NCBI RefSeq assembly: GCF_022376445.1
Contig: NW_025955078.1
Location: 1-64,000, forward strand
Length of the DNA: 64,000 nucleotides
Source of the DNA: Fomitopsis serialis
Taxonomy: Eukaryota; Basidiomycota; Agaricomycetes; Polyporales; Fomitopsidaceae
Reading direction: 5' to 3'
Both the position numbers and the translations under genes were made by a program. The notes under the pieces were generated by a model, which searched no databases, had not been told where the DNA came from, and was given only the letters and a program-made list of their open reading frames with translations. Below are positions 60,533 through 64,000 of the stretch, in pieces (position 1 is the first letter of the stretch; each line of letters begins with the position of its first letter).

Positions 60533-63500
60533 ACATTGCAGCCAACACACCTCTATTGTGCTGACAAAGCACAATAAAATGAGTAAGCACTGCTGAATAT
60601 CACGGACTGGATCTAGGTGCTCAGCTGACTTTGATCTGACTTTGGATATTCAGCCACTGGTCTCCCTCATGTGCACACGCACCACCATGTCACTGCAAAC
60701 CACACTCCATCCACACTCAACCACAGCTATGCCACTCTCCCATGACATACTGTTTGACATGTCTTCTTGCTGAGACATGTGGGGTGAGGTCACTGAGGGG
60801 GAGAGTGTCTTAGTGTGTTATTACTAAACCTTCTGAGACTTCCTACAACAGCATACAATGTCTGCACAACACTATCCTGAAGTGGCACCTTGCCAAAAAG
60901 ATCTTTAGCAATCGATCTTGAACACTTGTGATTTCCCCTGCATCTACAACACTCACATCCATCATCACAACATAACACCGCAAGACTAAGACACAGGCAT
61001 ATCTTGAACAGCACTTGTATATTGTGCGCTGCCTTTTGTAAGTTGCACAATATCATCACCACACTCACACTGACTCTTCATGAGTTGAGTTGAGTTTACA
61101 ATCTGACCATGGCCACAGTCAATGTGTACTCTCCGACAAGCTTGCATCAGATTGTCACTGAGTCAATGAACAAGGACATAGTGAAAATGAGCACAGTGAA
61201 AGGCCCTCAAATGGAGCTCCGGGGCTCATCACCGACAATGTACTATGTAGGGCATACCTCCATAATATTGATCTCAACAACTTGACAACTTCCAAGCAGC
61301 AACCTAATATTGACCCAGACCCCAAATATTCAGCACCAGACACTGGTGGGTTCATCAAGGGAGGCGGCGAGGCCAATGATTCTGTCCACTGGCTGGAAGC
61401 AGAGGGATGAGGCGCTGATAAAGAGGGTTAAAGCTCAGTGGTATATGTTCATTCTGGAGGATTGTGCTGAACCCCAGCACTGCGTCAAGATACAGCGCAA
61501 GCACAGGGACTGAGTGATATGGAAGTATGGTGTGGTGCATCATTGATATTCTGTCTGAGTTGCTGGCTCATCACTCACACTTTGGCAGCTGATCCAGCAC
61601 GTATTGTATTGTATACCAGCTGGGCTCAGTGGAGATCATAGCATGTGATTTTGCACTTCGCAGGTACCAGGCAGTGATCACCACCCCAGAGTTCATCAGA
61701 GACATCCAAATCACATGTCAGAAGCCCCAAGATCACTGGAATAGACACAGCTATCATACAGAGAGTTAGAGCCGGGCTAGGTGGTGGCAGTAGTAATGGT
61801 GGGAGTTCCCTGTTTAGCAGAGGTTGACCTGTCTGATAGCTGGAGAAAACTCAGACACCGCCAGGGTGGCAAACCACATTAAGAGGCTCAGCACAGATGG
61901 CCCCAACAAATATGTTTAGACAATCTCACAGATTTGCTGATTAGTACAACGGGCCAGTGAGTGCGTCAGTAAGTACTAAGTGTGGTTCAGATCACAGCAA
62001 GCTCTGGAGATATCATTGGCAGAGTGTAGATGTGGATAGATATGATATGATAATGACATCTGATTGGCACCCCCACTGTGGCATGCACTGACACATACCC
62101 ATCTCTGAGAGCCCTGGACCTGCTCCCAGCTATAACAGGACCAGCTGCAAAGGCAGTAAATTTTTCCACAATCTCCCTGACAGCAGGGATGTCCATGACA
62201 ATGGTGTGGGAGACAGTTGGTTTGAGTGGTTGCCCAACACCAAAGTGCATGAAGGTATCATACAGAGCAAGCCTTGTAGGAGGCTCATTTCCCTGCTCAT
62301 GTTATAGTCATTGATATGTATGAGAGATTGAAGTGCTCTACCCACTTGTTGTGGGTAATAATGGACCTTGCTAGAACCCAGTGCATCCATAAGTTGTGGT
62401 CAATCACACCTCCCTGAGTGGTAATGCTGGCTTGAAGGGCAGTTTATGAGGCACAGGCCTGCAGTTGCACCATGATGAGGATTGGTTCCTCCACTTTACC
62501 CTCATCCTGCCTCTGTCCCCACCAATTCAGCATGGCCCTCCAAAAGGTGAGGGTCTTGCCCAATTACATTGGAAAAGGTTGTGAGAATTGCTGGCAGAGT
62601 GCTTGGAAGGGATCAGGCACCTACTGTTAGTGTTAAAGGGAAGAGATATTAGCATAATACTGTACTGTTCATGGTTCATCTACCTGGTGCTGTACTCGTT
62701 AGGCTGGCTGCTAAAGAACACTACCTTATTCATCATTGCGACTTACAAGTGGGAACAAAGGTCCTCCTTGAGGCTGCACTTGCACAGGATTGCCTCCTGG
62801 CTGATGAAAAACTTAATTCAGCATGACATTAATTTTATAAATCCTGAACTAGCCTGAGCAAGACCATTCATAGTGACAGTGGCAGTGAATGGTGCAGTAG
62901 CTGTGATTGTGAGCCAGGCTGGCCTGTAGTGCATTGCAGGGGTATAGCCCCAGATACTTGACCTGGTACCCTTACCCTTACCCTCAAGGGTATGATACCC
63001 CTCTCAAAGGTAAGGGTATGTCAAGGGTACACAAGAGTACAAGGGTAGGGGGTATATACAAGGGTATATGTCAAAATGTTACACAACTGTCAAGTTTGTG
63101 GCAAAAACGGATATGCATACAAAGCAACAACTGTTAACTACTACTAATGAGCACTATGTCCCCAGACATCCTCAGGATCCTCATCATCTTTGTCAGCAAC
63201 AGACTGTACAGTGATTGACAGGATATCTGTACCAGATATTCCTGTTATGGTATATGTTTGTCATTGGATGCTTGAGAGCTTGTATGGTGTGCCTGGACTT
63301 GTTGTGGGCCAATTATGCAACAAGACAATGCTCAGTCAAGAGTATTATAAGTCGAAGGGCATGCCTGATTGTATGAGAAAGGTGTGTGCTCATGTCTTGC
63401 AACTAGCATAGTAATACTGATCTTTCAGCAGCGTAAACGAGAAAAAAAACTCCAACCACACACCCCTCCTAGGGTGGGTGATCCGATCGGGTGTGCTGTT

Positions 63501-63676
63501 GAGAAGCAGGATACTCCAAGTTGCTTGAAGCCAGACAACAATATCTTGAAAGTGTGGCAAGCCACAAGAGCCCAAGACCCATGCAAGCCTCTGTTGGCTG
63601 CAGTGTGCCTCAGAGCAATTCCAAAGGCAAGTCGAGCTCTGTAAAGTCTTCTATATTCAGGAATCAGAGATACACA
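60533..63676. other. Interior of the 97-bp-TIR element, no gene recognised
   Basis: The sequence is of mixed composition with short frames only. 62966-63060 has repeated AAGGGTA/TACCCTT units. AAGTCGAGCTCTGTAAAGTC occurs at 63631-63650 and again within the right terminal repeat at 63680-63699. No transposase motif could be read. Confidence 0.5.
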
Positions 63677-63773
63677 CCTAAGTCGAGCTCTGTAAAGTCT
63701 TAGGGAGTTAGAGCTCGACGAGGCGGACTGTCTATGGTGTGCGTTACGTAAGGCGACCATAACTGTACAGTAG

Positions 63774-64000
63774 AAACAGCCACAAAGTCGAAATCAACAA
63801 AGCAGTGAAAAATCGGATGAGTGCAGGGGTTCAAATCCCTGAAAATGCAAACATTATGGAAACAGTAGACTGAAGGGAATGACGTCGGAAAAGATACAGC
63901 AGGCACGGTATAGTAATGGTGTCCATGTCGAATAAAGGAGAACACACCAGGACGCGTTCCACGACTTGGACAGGGCAATGGAGCTCAGAATAATTCGCAG
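63774..64000 (+). repeat. Second copy of the tRNA-like spacer, cut by the window end
   Basis: Direct repeat of 51267-51491 with about a dozen differences, including the intact GGGGTTCAAATCCC B-box hairpin. Its presence right after the 97-bp-TIR element suggests the tandem unit of spacer plus foldback element continues beyond the window. Confidence 0.8.

Larger units (their letters stand above)
58763..63773. mobile_element. 5-kb element with 97-bp terminal inverted repeats
   Basis: Inverted repeats at 58763-58859 and 63677-63773 begin CTACTGTACAGTTATGGTCG and differ at only two positions, both transitions. A TA target would fit inside CTGTACAG but no unambiguous duplication is seen. Left of it is the truncated foldback copy 2; right of it is the 344-bp spacer sequence. 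It contains a gag-like repeat element (58863-60532) and 3 kb without a recognisable transposase, so it is non-autonomous or too decayed to read. Confidence 0.75.

Noticed and set aside
62966..63060. AAGGGTA/TACCCTT repeats as interstitial telomere sequence
   Set aside because: Units are irregular, switch strand and lack the usual fungal TTAGGG unit; treated as local simple repeat.

Overview
The window comes from a filamentous basidiomycete (probably an agaricomycete) and lies in a deeply nested, gene-poor transposon island. The genes that can be spliced have many short introns (about 45-90 bases) with GTRNGT donors and CTAAC-type branch points. The recognisable families are typical of basidiomycetes: a Plavaka-type transposase, a TET/JBP-like 2-oxoglutarate/Fe(II) dioxygenase, a DUF6532-like protein and IS630-like DDE transposases. 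No operon, rRNA gene, CRISPR array or complete tRNA gene was seen.

Layout. 1-1446 is a decayed IS630-like transposase cut by the window edge, followed by an LTR fragment (1640-1885). 2095-5845 is an arm of a large non-coding foldback repeat; its last 2.58 kb is repeated nearly identically in reverse at 36971-39550. These two inverted blocks enclose 31 kb of genes (5846-36970). Inside lies an old, decayed gene set: gene A' (5' end lost), a TET/JBP-like pseudogene and a 5'-only DUF6532-like pseudogene. This set is broken up by later insertions: a gag-like repeat element (7946-13075), itself split by a TIR element (8047-11505); a probable solo LTR (14832-15352); and a 17.7-kb element at 16726-34453.

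The 17.7-kb element is the centrepiece. It has 13-bp perfect terminal inverted repeats (CATCAGGAAAAAC), a 2-bp AC target duplication and ACAAGTAA-type repeats near both ends. In order it carries a family-2 glycosyltransferase pseudogene (minus strand), an almost intact Plavaka transposase (minus strand), then on the plus strand gene A (intact, unknown function), a TET/JBP-like dioxygenase gene (damaged) and a DUF6532-like gene. The same trio gene A / TET / DUF6532, in the same order and direction, forms the older set that the element landed in. It therefore looks like a Plavaka-type transposon lineage with a heritable cargo that includes a predicted DNA-base dioxygenase, and a younger copy sits inside an older one.

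36971-51266 reads as one giant non-coding foldback element. From 51611 a second copy follows in tandem, truncated at 58762 where a 97-bp-TIR element (58763-63773) begins. Inverted arms of about 6.3 kb (40357-46442 plus 51023-51266; 51611-51865 plus 52680-58761) are almost identical. Each contains an insertion whose empty site is preserved in the other arm: an IS630-like element with TA duplication (46445-51022) and a CACTG-ended non-autonomous element with ATT duplication (51866-52679). A 344-bp spacer with a tRNA-like B box separates the tandem copies and starts again at 63774. The arms contain CpG-rich perfect palindromes next to a conserved motif in otherwise AT-rich DNA. Older copies of these differ by CpG-to-TpG/CpA changes, and several in-frame stops are TGA where related copies carry arginine, as expected if the island has been CpG-methylated.
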